A stretch of 64,000 nt of DNA from Bathynomus jamesi (lineage: Eukaryota; Arthropoda; Malacostraca; Isopoda; Cirolanidae), in the NCBI GenBank assembly GCA_023014485.1, contig JAJOZX010000088.1, positions 1,505,001 to 1,569,000 on the forward strand, written 5' to 3'. The position numbers and the translations under genes were made by a program. Positions 46,294 to 56,186 of the stretch are shown here, one piece after another; position 1 is the first letter of the stretch, and every line of letters begins with the position of its first letter. A model generated the notes under the pieces. That model was not told where the DNA came from, did no database searches, and was given only the letters and a program-made list of their open reading frames with translations.

Positions 46294-46464
46294 TGCAGTT
46301 GAATGTTAAATTTGTCCTTCAGTTGGAGAACTAATGAATCTTAGTAGTAAGCTAAATCAAGACAACAAGATTTAAAATTTAAAAATATAATTACATAAAA
46401 AAGATAATGATTTTGCAAAGTGTACATCCTTGTGTGGTGATCTAATGTCGGGGTTATACATTGG
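45091..46464. other. Non-coding stretch with GGTTAGG runs and microsatellites
   Basis: GGTTAGGTTAGGTTA-type runs lie at 45335-45390. A weak inverted similarity involves GGGAATGACATTCT near 45285 and 45435. (CT)n(TA)n lies at 46217-46290. No gene is seen. Confidence 0.45.
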
Positions 46465-46775
46465 GTACATTCTAAGTACATTATTAGGTACTTTCCTGTT
46501 ATCCCGGACCCCATACTTTTTGCCAGACTCGGACGCCACTTGCCAGATTGCCAAATTTCATTGCCAATTTTTTTTTAAATGTTAAGTAACTAACCTAACC
46601 CAACCCCTGGTTAGGTTAGGTTAGGTTAGGTTACGTTTGGTTAGTTACTTAATATTAAAAAAAAAAAATTGGCAATGAAATTTGGCAATCTGGCAAGTGG
46701 CGTACGAATCTGCCAAAACGTCGGGGTCCGGGATAAGAAGAAAGTACCCATTATTAAGTACATTGTAATTTTGGT
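46465..46775. mobile_element. Long hairpin MITE with GGTTAGG centre
   Basis: The arms of about 100 bp share CCACTTGCCAGATTGCCAAA and ATTTCATTGCCAATTTTTTT as exact inverted copies (near 46529-46571 and 46665-46707). The outer parts (ATCCCGGACCCC, GTACTTTC) are also inverted. The centre is TAACCTAACCCAACCCC facing GGTTAGGTTAGGTTAGG. No coding capacity is seen. Confidence 0.85.
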
Positions 46776-47300
46776 ACACTATAATTGCGATTATAATTAC
46801 CAATTAATTTACATAAAGTAAGTAAATTAGTTAATTACGTTTAATCTCAGTTTTATCAAATTGTTAATAACATATCTGATAATTAAGTAAGCTACACAAT
46901 TTTTATCGTTTATATAATGCAGGGGAGTTGTTTGATGTTCTATAATTTAAAGAGAATTAATAACTATGCTATATATTTATAGTTAGCTAGAGTGACTATT
47001 ATTTTAGGATTTAATTCGGTAGTCAGAGCCGTATGAGGAAAGATGGACTAGGAACATAACATTTAAAAAATACGGACAACATAGCAAGCTGTTTTTATAG
47101 GTAACACAAAATAATGTTATGAGTTACGAGCAAAGCAAGGGAGAAAGTTTCCGACTCAGAAACTCGCTTTTGGCGACGTCATCGGAATGCGAACACTTGC
47201 GTCCGCACCAACGAGAATCTTGCGAGAGGTCACGGCTCAGCTTCTTCAGAAGAACTGTTCGCCGATGTAACAGTTGTACACATGAACGGGAGCAAGTGTA
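46776..47300. other. Non-coding stretch
   Basis: An open frame at 47119-47301 is Arg/Ser-rich with several Cys but matches no family I know. I treat it as chance. Confidence 0.4.
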
Positions 47301-47410
47301 GTTTAAGGCCCCCCTGTGGTGCTTAGTGTAGTTTACGTTCCCCTACATTATCCTAGTGTAGTTTACGTTCCCCTACATTATCCGAGTGTAGTTTGCATTC
47401 CCCAACTTTG
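47301..47410. repeat. 29-bp tandem repeat, ~3 copies
   Basis: Units read AGTGTAGTTTACGTTCCCCT followed by ACATTATCC, with the last copy diverged. A variant precedes them. Confidence 0.85.
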
Positions 47411-47522
47411 TCCGCGTATACCTAATCAAATAAAACGTTAAAACTAAGGAAAATATTACGACTTAACCTAACCAGTCGTCAATATACAGTATATATACAT
47501 ATATATATATATATATATTATA

Positions 47523-48186
47523 TGTTACAGTCAAAGTGTGCAACCAGCCATTTCGCTTAATGGCTGAAACTTTTAGTCATTTCGCGGAATGGCTGTTTCA
47601 CTTGGTCATTTCGCGAAATGACTAAAATCTTCAGCCATTACGCGAAATGGCTGAAATTCCACCTTGGTCATTTCGTACAAGATCATTTGCCCGATTAGGT
47701 CAACTGTATGCCCGGTTAGGTCAACTGTATGCCCTTGACAATTAGTTAGGTTAAGTTGTGTTATTTTCGTTAGTTTTAACGAAAATAACGAAAATAACGA
47801 AAATAACCAGACCTTCAATGGCGGACATCGGAATAACATTGAAGGCCCGGTAAGTATTTGAAAACCTCTATATTGAAAATTCAAATTCAAATGTGTTCAA
47901 ATGTTCAAATGTGTTCAAATGTGTATTTGAAGAGTGTTTCTCACTTATTTGACCAGACCTGTGGATGTATGTATGTTTTAGCAGATTTAGTTAGTTAAAT
48001 AAAGGTTTCCAATTTTATTGTGATGTTTGTTATTTCTATGAATTCATGACAAGTCATTTTAGCCATTTCACAAAGGTGGAATTTCAGCCATTTCGCGTAA
48101 TGGCTGAAAATTTTAGTGATTTCGCGAAATAACCAAGTGAATCAGCCATTTCGCGAAATGGCTGGTTACACACTTTGACTGTAACA
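47523..48186. mobile_element. MITE with CATTTCGCGAAATG terminal repeats
   Basis: The ends are TGTTACAGTCAAAGTGTG at 47523 and the inverted copy ending at 48186. The inverted repeats run for about 140 bp. Each arm is itself made of self-complementary units such as CAGCCATTTCGCGAAATGGC. The interior includes the GTTAGGTCAACTGTATGCCC/TTTTCGTTAGTTTTAACGAA hairpin sequence also seen at 24.2-24.6 kb. TA repeats on both sides hide the target duplication. No coding capacity is seen, and the superfamily is unknown. Confidence 0.85.
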
Positions 48187-48224
48187 TATATATATATACA
48201 CACACAGTATATATATATATGTGT

Positions 48225-48310
48225 AAAGAATGACGCTTGTGTAGAAGAGCGTTCCGCACAAGATGAGGAGGGAGAACGCGGAACGCTCTTCTACAGAAGC
48301 GTCGTTCTTT
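48225..48310. repeat. Inverted repeat, ~33-bp arms
   Basis: The arms 48225-48257 and 48278-48310 match except at two positions, with a 20-nt loop. The core is GTAGAAGAGCGTTCCGC. (TA)n lies on both sides, so it may be a tiny TA-targeting MITE. Confidence 0.9.
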
Positions 48311-48487
48311 GCATTAATTATACTGTGTTGTTTGCAGCTAAAATGTAATATATATATATATATATATAATTATATATATATATATATAAGGTTGTAACAT
48401 ATATTCTGCTCGATTTTTTAGCTCATTCCGAACAAAAATTAAATGACATAATGACAAATTAATCATCAATATAATTCCCTTCTTTTT

Positions 48488-48940
48488 CTATAACCTCCTT
48501 CCACCTGTAGAAAAGTTTTTTTTTAGGCCACGTTCGAAGAAATCCCTTGGTTTTGAGTTAAAAAAAGCGATCACTTCGTTTTCGATAGCTTCCCTGAATT
48601 GCAATTTTTGTCTATCTAGGTGGTGTTGCAGACTTCTGAATAAATGGTAGCCTGAAGGTGCGATTTCCGGAGAATAAGGTGGATGAGGCATTTTTTCCCA
48701 ACCAAATGCCTCCAATTGGGCAGTGGTGATTCGAGCAGTGTGAGGGCGCGCGTTATCCTGGTGGAATAGAACACCTCTGCAATTAATTAATGCAGGACGT
48801 TTTTCTTGTAATGCCATCTTCAATCGTTGGAGTTGTTGGCAGTAAACTTCAGCTGTGATTGTTTGGTTATCTGGCAGAAGCTCAAAATGAATAATTCCTT
48901 GCATATCCCACCAAACGCATAGCGAAATTTTCTTTGGATG
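48488..48940 (-). pseudogene. mariner DD34D transposase, C-terminal half
   Basis: The frame continues the N-terminal half after element V is removed, and starts with HPKKISLCVWWDMQG. The second catalytic Asp is in HQDNARPH (near 48760). The third, 34 residues later in SPEIAPSGYHLF, is Gly instead of Asp, and the SPD before it is SPE. The C-terminal region, with FFNSKPRDFFERGL, is open to the stop near 48488. The lost third acid alone would abolish cleavage. Confidence 0.85.
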
Positions 48941-49274
48941 GCCCGTAGGGTGTGTCAATTTGGGAGGTGAAAATTAATTTTTGCCAATTCCTTCACTGAG
49001 GGGTTTTAAAAATATGTTTTTGGATGTGAAGAATTCAAATCTGCTATTATTTTTGTGATTGCTCAACACTTAGCTTGGTAAATCTACGTTTGATTAAAAA
49101 GCACATAAATTGCTCTCGGAAAACAACATTTACTAATTTTAGCTTCTCAAAATGTCAGGTAATGCTATAAAAATTTTAGTTTCTCTGCATAAAACATATC
49201 CTAGTAATCATAAAACATATCCTTGTAATCATAAAACAACATTAGAAAGTAATGACATCAGTAAAAAAAAATAT

Positions 49275-51636
49275 TTAAACAACAAGTTTCATCAAGTCTT
49301 GCTTTGATTCGTTCTTGGACATCAGCCGCCGACTTGCTTCTTGGCCTCTGATATAGCCCTCACGTTTCTCATGTGTATACACCCTGCCTGCTGCCTCTGT
49401 GACTTGTTTCACACACCTCTCTATTGACTGAGCATGACAGGGCCACTGTGGAACTTGCATAGGCTTGTCAAAGAACTTCTTTACTTCCGCTGTAGTCAGT
49501 TTACATGTCAAAGGAGGTTCAAATACCCCGTCAGACCAGTCTGTCAGCGCCAACGCGGAAGAAGCACTGGGGTTGATGGAAGGTGTCTTCCTGGGACGTA
49601 CAGAAAGATCTCCAAGTGTGTCATCATCTCCACCCCTCATGTCAACAATCTTTTGGACACCAGCTCTCCTCTCCTCACTGTCATCTGAGCACAAGAGTGT
49701 CTGGATTATCATTTCGCTGAATGCATACCATGCTGAGCTCTTGATGGTTGGCAAAACAGCATCCACTACAGCCTTCTTTTGCAGCCTAACTAGCCGCAGC
49801 TGAAACAAGATGTGGCGTGGGCCTTCCACCCAAGAGTGTTTTACTTTGATGTTGAACCAACAGGGGTAGTACACACCAACAATGTATTCCACTATCAGTC
49901 TTAAGTTGTTGAGGGTTTTGCCTTTAAGGCCATGTTTTCAAACCCATATGCGACAAAGCCTGTTTGCTGTTGTCAACCACCTTGAATGGCTCACTGGACC
50001 AATTTCAAGAAGGGCCAGATCTGTGGGAAGTTCTCCTGTCCTTATGGCCTGTGTGATCCTATACCCGTACGCTTGATCAGTAGAGAGATCCTTTACGACA
50101 TTGTCACTCAGTGAAGTAAGAGGCTCTCCAATTGAGAGTTTGGTGAATGAAGGATCAATTTCAAGTTCGGTTGCAGTGTCTAGCATTTTGCCAATGTTAC
50201 CTGTCCACTTGTTGTTAGACAAGGTCTTCCCATCCAGTGCTGTGATCAAGTGTCGCAGGGGTAACTCGTTAGTGTGGAGGGCACAAACCAACCAGATCAG
50301 CTTACGGCAAAGCTTGACCTCTACCCAATGCATGGAACCACCCTCCCAGCCAGTGTTAACATTTGTAGAATCACCTCCAATGGCATGCAGGCTTTTATCA
50401 ATACCCTTCTCCTTCATGAAATCTACAAGATTATCAGCAGTAACTTCAGCAGGTTTTTTTCTCGTTGAGCCTTTCTCAGGAGTGAAGTGGTAGAGATATC
50501 TTCCACCTGGCTCACTGCACACAGAATAATGCTCTTCTTTGATGATGCTGGGGAACTGAAGATCTGAATTGTCTGCTTTCAGCATAACTTTAGTTGTATC
50601 TTGACGGCCGTCAAAGAAGATGCAGTCAATTTCACCCTTCTTACAAAGATCATCAAATTCCTGATCCAGGGATCTCATAACTTTTTCTTGGGCCCTCTTG
50701 ACTTTATTGTGATCAACTACAAGTCTCTTGTCTTCTTCAGTGATCAAGCCAGCATCCATAAAGGCAGCAGTGGTGATGGCAGCTGTGGCACGCAGGCCAA
50801 CACCATATCTGATGCTATGCATAGCAACATTAGGTATTTCTAATGTGTTGTACTCTGGCTTTTTATTGGAAGTTGAAGACGTGCTTGGTATTTCTAATGT
50901 CACTTCATAACTTCCATCCTTTCCATCTTGAGCATCAGCTATTTGTTCTTCATTTTCATCATCAGAGAAAATTATTTCAGACAAGTCAAAAAGCAGAAGC
51001 GGCAAGAAGACGAAAGAAGAAGGCTTGCCGCTTCTGCTTTTTGACTTGTCTGTTGTGCTCAGGTTGATCTGGCAAGCCAATCTGATGTGGTCCAATAGAA
51101 CCAGACTTGTCTCTCTGACCTTTAATAAAAGCAAGTTCCTTCACAGGGATCTTCATCTCCCTAGGGCATGTACAGTTAATGTGAGTTTCGTTTTTGCAAC
51201 CAGCATTTGCAAGGCAGCCAAATTCAGAGCAGAGAACAATTTTACACTTGCAACTGAGGATGTCAAAAAGCTTGTCAAGTTTTGCAATGAAAGCCTCTTT
51301 GACATGTAGCTTTCCTCTCCCAAGAGATATGTTTTTGGCCTGCTCCCAGCTCTCTTGGATCTTGTTTAAGATTGTGACTCGTGAATTTACAACGGGGGCT
51401 ACAAAAGAACTGTTTGCTCGTTCCCACTTTTCAAGCACTTTAGGGTAAATGTCCTTTGCAAGACTGGCTGCTGGGTAGTTTCTCACATCCTCACTACTTT
51501 GTTCTCTTAGCAGTAGCCCATATTTCAGAACGTCTCGCAGAGTTGGGAGTTCAGAGGGCAACAACTCTCTACCAGTTCCAATTAGGTTGCTCATATGTGT
51601 GAATGTCCCCAGTCTTGTCCTCCTTTTAGAAGCCAT
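49275..51636 (-). pseudogene. V-family putative transposase
   Basis: The start MASKRRTRLGTFTHMSNLIG is at 51636. The N-terminal part has a Cys-rich cluster (SCKCKIVLCSEFGC, then CKN-x4-NCTC) that could bind zinc. The core, in a second frame, has DGRQDTTK (near 50594), GGDSTNVNTGW (near 50350-50383) and VCALHTNE (near 50266-50290). SHSRWLTTANR lies near 49969-50000, and PCHAQSIERC in the last part lies near 49413-49443. I infer Asp in DGRQD, Asp in GGDST and Glu in SIERC as catalytic, with C-x2-H in VCALH as the zinc-type insertion signature of hAT and similar folds. Lesions are the palindrome at 50978-51052, which shifts frame, and one TGA near 49938. Otherwise about 780 codons are open. Confidence 0.72.
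50978..51052. repeat. Perfect 29-bp-arm palindrome inside V coding region
   Basis: The arms 50978-51006 and 51024-51052 are exact reverse complements with a 17-nt loop. The palindrome sits between the Cys-rich N-terminal part and the acidic segment of the V protein and switches the reading frame. Confidence 0.95.
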
Positions 51637-51964
51637 TGTAGGTCAATTCCCACTGGTTAGGATGGTAGCACTGACGGACAAGTAATCTTCAGCACACTGA
51701 TGAATATGTTTCAACCTGTGAAATAAGCAGAAACAGCAGTGCATTATATATACAGCATATATAATTATTAATATAATAATTATTATATAATTCCACAAAA
51801 AAGTCAAAAAGTCACTATTTTTATGTAGCTTCTTACCAAGCAAAACTAAATTATATTAAATTAACAAAAATATCTTTAGAATTCCTAAGTCATGCTGAAA
51901 CTTTTTAGCACCCCTCATATTTGGAATTTGAAAGTTGAAAAATTCGACACACCCTATTGGATGG

Positions 51965-52512
51965 GGTCCATTCCTTGGCTGAGGTTCAGGCTTTGTTTCA
52001 CGGCTAAGCCACTGATGTCGACGCTCAATATTGTTATAGAAGACCAAATTTTCATCCCCAGTGAAGATCCGATTCAAAAATTGCGCCTGCAGTTGCCGAG
52101 AATGCAGTAATGTGCAAATATCGATTCGATGTTGAAGATTCGCTTGTGACAAATCATGCGGAACCCATTTTCCAACCTTCACTACTTTTCCTAACAACTT
52201 CAAATGACGATGAATGGTCATATGGCTAACACCGAGTTGCAGGCCAAGTTCTCTTACAGTTACCGTTGGGTTTTCCTCCACTGTTGCTTTCAGCAACTCT
52301 TCATCTAACTCATTTGGTCGTTCTGTTCGTTGATAATCTTTCAGAGTGAAGTCTCCATTTCTGAACTTCTCAAACCATCTCCTACACATCCATTCGCTCA
52401 CATCATCATTTCCATAAACTCTTTGAATGTTTCTTGCGGATTCACTAGCGTTAGATCCTTCATGGAACTCATACAACATCACATGTCGAATATGCTCTTT
52501 CGTGGGCTCCAT
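51965..52512 (-). pseudogene. mariner DD34D transposase, N-terminal half
   Basis: The frame starts with MEPTKEHIRHVMLYEFHEG at 52512. Two HTH motifs follow (CRRWFEKFRNGDF; TVRELGLQLGVSHMTIHRHL), then KWVPHDLS and the first catalytic Asp in FTGDE. This half is open up to the element V duplication at 51957-51964. The reading frame shows no lesion before that, which suggests V inserted into a fairly intact mariner. Confidence 0.88.
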
Positions 52513-52530
52513 GTTTTTTCAATTACTGTA

Positions 52531-52724
52531 ATATCGTAGGGGTGGCGTTTTAACTGTATGAAAAACACCAGAGAAAATATTCATTAGCCTAATTCTACAC
52601 TAGCCTAAGTCATTCTGTATCATTCTGTATCGTGATAAAACCTGTGTGAACCTGTCGCCGCGTGTATTTTGCAACATTTCTAAATGTTAGTAGGAGAGAG
52701 TGCCTCACGGGTGAGCTGCTCGTC
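52531..52724. other. Non-coding stretch
   Basis: I see no gene here. It probably includes the outer part of the mariner. Confidence 0.4.
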
Positions 52725-52985
52725 TGTCGTTAAATAGTAAAGGTTTTTGACTGTTTCCACTGAAAACTTAGATATCATTATGTTCATGAACTCCCAGTGA
52801 TCCCGCGTATATACTTAGCATGTTATAGTGGGTAATAGTGTCGTGATAATTAATGTGAAAGGATGGTTGTGCATGGAGCAGGTGGTATCTGGAACGTGAT
52901 TTAAAGGGACAAGAAGTGGGCACTCCTACTAGCATCCCTTCCCCTCCCTCCTCCCACCCCACCCCCACCCACACACATTTCTACA
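52725..52985 (+). repeat. Diverged copy of the LINE 5' untranslated region
   Basis: The stretch from TTAAATAGTAAAGGTTTTTGAC to the CCCACCCCACCCCC run parallels 53535-53790 in order: the same GGTATCTGGA-x-C-GTGATTTAAAGGGAC block, then AGAAGTGGG. It is probably the head of a second, mostly lost copy of the LINE that follows, or a tandem leader. Confidence 0.7.
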
Positions 52986-53534
52986 TTACTGTACAGTCTT
53001 TACAGACACACTTACACTTTTCCTCCTAAGTAAATATATTGTAATGTATATGGTTGTAAATTTTGACTTGGTCCGCAATCGATATGGACCGTGACTTATT
53101 TTTCGTTGGCAAGGTACTAGTATTGACGGATACCGTAATGAAATTGACTGGATTCTTTGGACCTGATATATTTGCATGTCGGTTATAAATAGATAAAGAG
53201 TGTAACACATTTGTGGATAGTAGTCTATTATGACTTGATCCTCTGGATCCAGAGATTCTATCTTTAGTTTTAAATCGATAATTAATTAGTTTTAAATTGA
53301 TAATTATTTAGTTTTGTAAAAATTGGTCGTTGCCAATGTACAGGCAGTTTTTGCATAAATTTCTTATGTTCTTGGGGTTCGGAACCCACGTAAAATTGTA
53401 GGTCCCCTCCGCCACCACGGAGGACATACACAATACACAATTAAGAACACAGTTAGGTAGACCAGCCATGAGTGGATCCTAGGGTCTTTGTTGGTCTGAA
53501 ACATTATAACATTATAACATAACATATACACTGC
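52986..53534. other. Spacer between the two LINE leaders
   Basis: No gene is seen. CCTCCGCCACCACGGAGG (53407-53424) is a short hairpin. Confidence 0.35.
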
Positions 53535-53819
53535 AAATCCTCCGTTTAATAGTGAAGGTTTTTGACGGTGACCACGGGAAATGTATGTTTCATTACGTTA
53601 TAATCGTACAGTGACTCCGCGTACATACTTTGGTGTCATAGTTAGTAATAGTTACATAATTACTGTGAAAAGATGCCTGAGCATCGAACCGGTGGTATCT
53701 GGAGCATTTTTTAAAGGGACGAGAAGTGGGACCCCCTTCGGCGTTCCCTCCATCTCCACCCCAACCACCCCCACCATCTACGCTCCCCCGCAAGCCTGCT
53801 CCTCCATCGATACAGGCAC

Positions 53820-55038
53820 AATGGGATCGTCTGCTGAAAGTCGTGTTCTTGAAGAAAATCCTTTGTTATGCTTTATATTTGACAAAGTAGATCTAGGTCA
53901 GACCTTCTCGTATCTGTTTGTCATGATTTCTATGATTCGGAAGAAATAGAACATGCGAGGGTACAGTTAAACACCCTGTTCAATGCTACCCTCCCAACTC
54001 CCTCCCAACTCCTGGATAATGAGAACAATATTACCTTCTACGTTTCTAATTTCCATAGAACACCGGTAATCTCTATGTGTGATGTAGACGTTTCGGTGCT
54101 CCTCAAACAGTACAATGAGGTACAAAAGTCGTTAGTTGAACTGAAACATCAACACGTGGTGTCAAATCAGAAAAATGCAATTTCGCTAGAACAATTCCGG
54201 TCAGAGTTAGATGCGTTGAAAGAGACGCTCGTCCCAAAGCCCAGTTACTCGGAAGTTGTTCGGCAAGTCAAAATCCCTAGAAGCGCGTCGGGCAGCGAGG
54301 GAAACGAAATCCCCTCCCCAACCCCTCCCTGAATGTGGGGTAGAAACGCAGCATGCAGGGGATGCGGTCACCCTCCTTCCTGTTCAGGAAAGGACTCCTG
54401 CTCCCGATTTCACAATGAGGAATAGGGACTGTCCGATGCCAAGAGACGAGGCATCACTGCCCTCTTCCTTACCTTCCACTGAAGGCGAGAGGCGTTCGGT
54501 TACTGAAACCCCTCGCTCGGCGTCCAGTTCATCCCCCTCTCACCGAAGGAGGGGCACGCGCGTCCGTCAGGATATAAACACCGCTAACAGACCCTCACCA
54601 AGCCACAGAGTAGGGGAGGGGTCTCCTATCCCCCCAAGGTCGTGCCACCCATCCACCAGGCAGGCGAACCCTGCCTCAGAGAGATTGAGGGAAGAGGACG
54701 GGTGGGTCACAGTTAACAGGCACTCTCCATGGAGGGTTTCTCAACCTGTCAGCGTGGCAAGGCCACCGGTGAGGAATCTCACCCTCTTTGTGTCGCGAAT
54801 TCAGCTCTCGAACGGGGAAAGCGATATTCGACACATGATGGAAGAGGTCTGTAGTGAACGCAGTATATTGTTAGTTAATAAACTAAACACAAAATCTCGG
54901 AATTATAACTCATAACTCATTTAAAGTAATAATTAAAGGTGTAAATTCGTATTTCAACCCTTACAATATGAGTCAGTGGCCAGACAGTATTATTGTAAGA
55001 AGTTTATTCACTTTTCCATGAGATTTGATAACAGGCAA

Positions 55039-55088
<50 letters not shown>

Positions 55089-55100
55089 CAGGCGCCCTAA
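53820..55100 (+). pseudogene. LINE ORF1
   Basis: The start is at 53820 (MGSSAESRVLEENP). A frameshift near 53925 leads into a coiled-coil-like stretch (LLKQYNEVQKSLVELKHQH, 54095-54150) and a KPSYSEVVRQVKI motif common in LINE ORF1 proteins. A frameshift near 54330 leads to a Ser/Pro/Arg-rich region (to about 54750). The end is an RNA-binding-like domain with NLTLFVSRI, SFKVIIKGVNS and QWPDSIIVRKFI (to about 55010), followed by an (AAT)n run (55038-55085) in the tail. Several frame changes make it non-functional. ORF1 would bind the LINE RNA. Confidence 0.65.
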
Positions 55101-55346
55101 CGGTAATGCCTGAAATTTGTACGGTGTATAATAATAATTATATTAATAATAAATTTTCTATCGGTCATGGTGGATAACTTGGTGAAAATAGTCTCATATA
55201 ACGTAAGGTCAGTGAGGAATTCAATTGTAGATGTTCATAAAATCTGTGACAGTGCAGATCTGATACTCCTGCAAGAGCACTGGCTGCCTAAGCAAGAGCT
55301 AAAATTCCTCTCTACCATCCATGATGACTTTATGTACCATGCGTCA

Positions 55347-56186
55347 CAGGGCCGGATTAAGACCTTTAGAGGCCCTAAGCACTTAAAAGATTTTGGTGCC
55401 CCATATATATGTAATTCAAAATATAAACAAAAATAAACCATAAAATAAAATTTTATTTTTTGAAATGAAACAAAACTTACAGTAAGATGGAAAATAATGT
55501 TTATTTTTGTATACTTCCACTTCATTTATATTTGAAAAGTTTTCTCCTACTTTTTTTAATTGCAAAGTCTTTGATCAGATCCTCAAAACTAATCTTACGT
55601 AACACATCTGCTTCTATACTTAGTAGAGATAAGGCATCCAGCCTGCCTTGTTGCATAGTTGTTCTGTTGGTATTTTTAATATACTTCAACTGAGAAAATG
55701 AACGCTCAGCTGAGCAATTTGTGACCATTAATGTTAAAAATATACGAAAGGCAATTTCTACATTTGGGAAGGCACACTCAATATTGTCTTCTACAATTAT
55801 TTTATAAAGTTCAGCATGACTGAATCTTGTTTTTACATTTACTATAGCACACGAAAATATTTAATCTATATGTATTTTTAATATGGCGCTCAAAGATTTG
55901 ATATAAACAAAATAATAACGCAAAGCGTAAAGTGTGTGATTACAACGAAATATATTTATTCTCTCAAAAGGGTTGTTGTTCACTACAAATTCAAACAATG
56001 GAAAAAAATAAATACTATATATGAATATATATAATTCAGTTTTCAACAGCTTATAGGCTATAAGCCGCGATTATAATAGTATAATAAATCCATGGTAAAT
56101 CCGACAATGGAAAATTTCTGTGGTGCCCCCCTTCCCTTGATGCCCTAAGCACGGGCTTATTTTGCTTAATGGTTAATCCGGCCCTG
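55347..56186 (-). mobile_element. hAT element, internally deleted (hAT-A)
   Basis: The ends are CAGGGCCGGATTAA (55347) and inverted TTAATCCGGCCCTG (ending 56186). The duplicated site is ATGCGTCA (55339-55346) against TTGCGTCA (56189-56196): 8 bp with one change and two extra bases. The LINE reading frame confirms the site. At 840 bp it keeps only the transposase C-terminus. Confidence 0.9.
55522..55728 (-). pseudogene. hAT transposase C-terminal dimerisation domain
   Basis: The fragment has NCSAERSFSQLKYIKN, then TMQQGRLDALSLLSIE and IKDFA. This is the hATC dimerisation region of the ZMYM1-like hAT group. The catalytic core and BED-type finger are absent. The frame is open for 68 codons and then ends. 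Confidence 0.85.

Larger units (their letters stand above)
48946..51956 (-). mobile_element. Element V: TAGGG-ended transposon with 8-bp duplication
   Basis: The ends are TAGGGTGTGTC (48946) and its inverted copy ending at 51956; the repeat weakens after about 16 bp. The flanks are TTGGATGG at 48934-48941 and 51957-51964, an 8-bp duplication of mariner coding sequence. Four extra bases (CCCG) separate the left duplication from the TAGGG end. TIRs of the form YARNG with 8-bp duplications are those of the hAT superfamily. The encoded protein is not a standard hAT transposase, so placement is inference. Confidence 0.82.
48394..52530 (-). mobile_element. DD34D mariner, split by element V
   Basis: The N-terminal half of one mariner transposase lies at 51965-52512 and the C-terminal half at 48488-48940, both on the minus strand. 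Between them sits element V (48946-51956) with a TTGGATGG duplication drawn from the mariner coding sequence. The left outer end is likely near the TA run before AAGGTTGTAACATAT (48390). I could not match an inverted right end, so the boundaries are approximate. Confidence 0.8.

Noticed and set aside
47119..47301. 60-codon Arg/Cys-containing frame
   Set aside because: Short, no homology that I recognise, low-complexity ending.
47301..47410. Possible CRISPR-like or regulatory array
   Set aside because: Three tandem 29-bp units without spacers.
52768..52974. Gly-rich minus-strand frame
   Set aside because: It lies on the reverse strand of the duplicated LINE leader and its composition comes from the C-rich tract.
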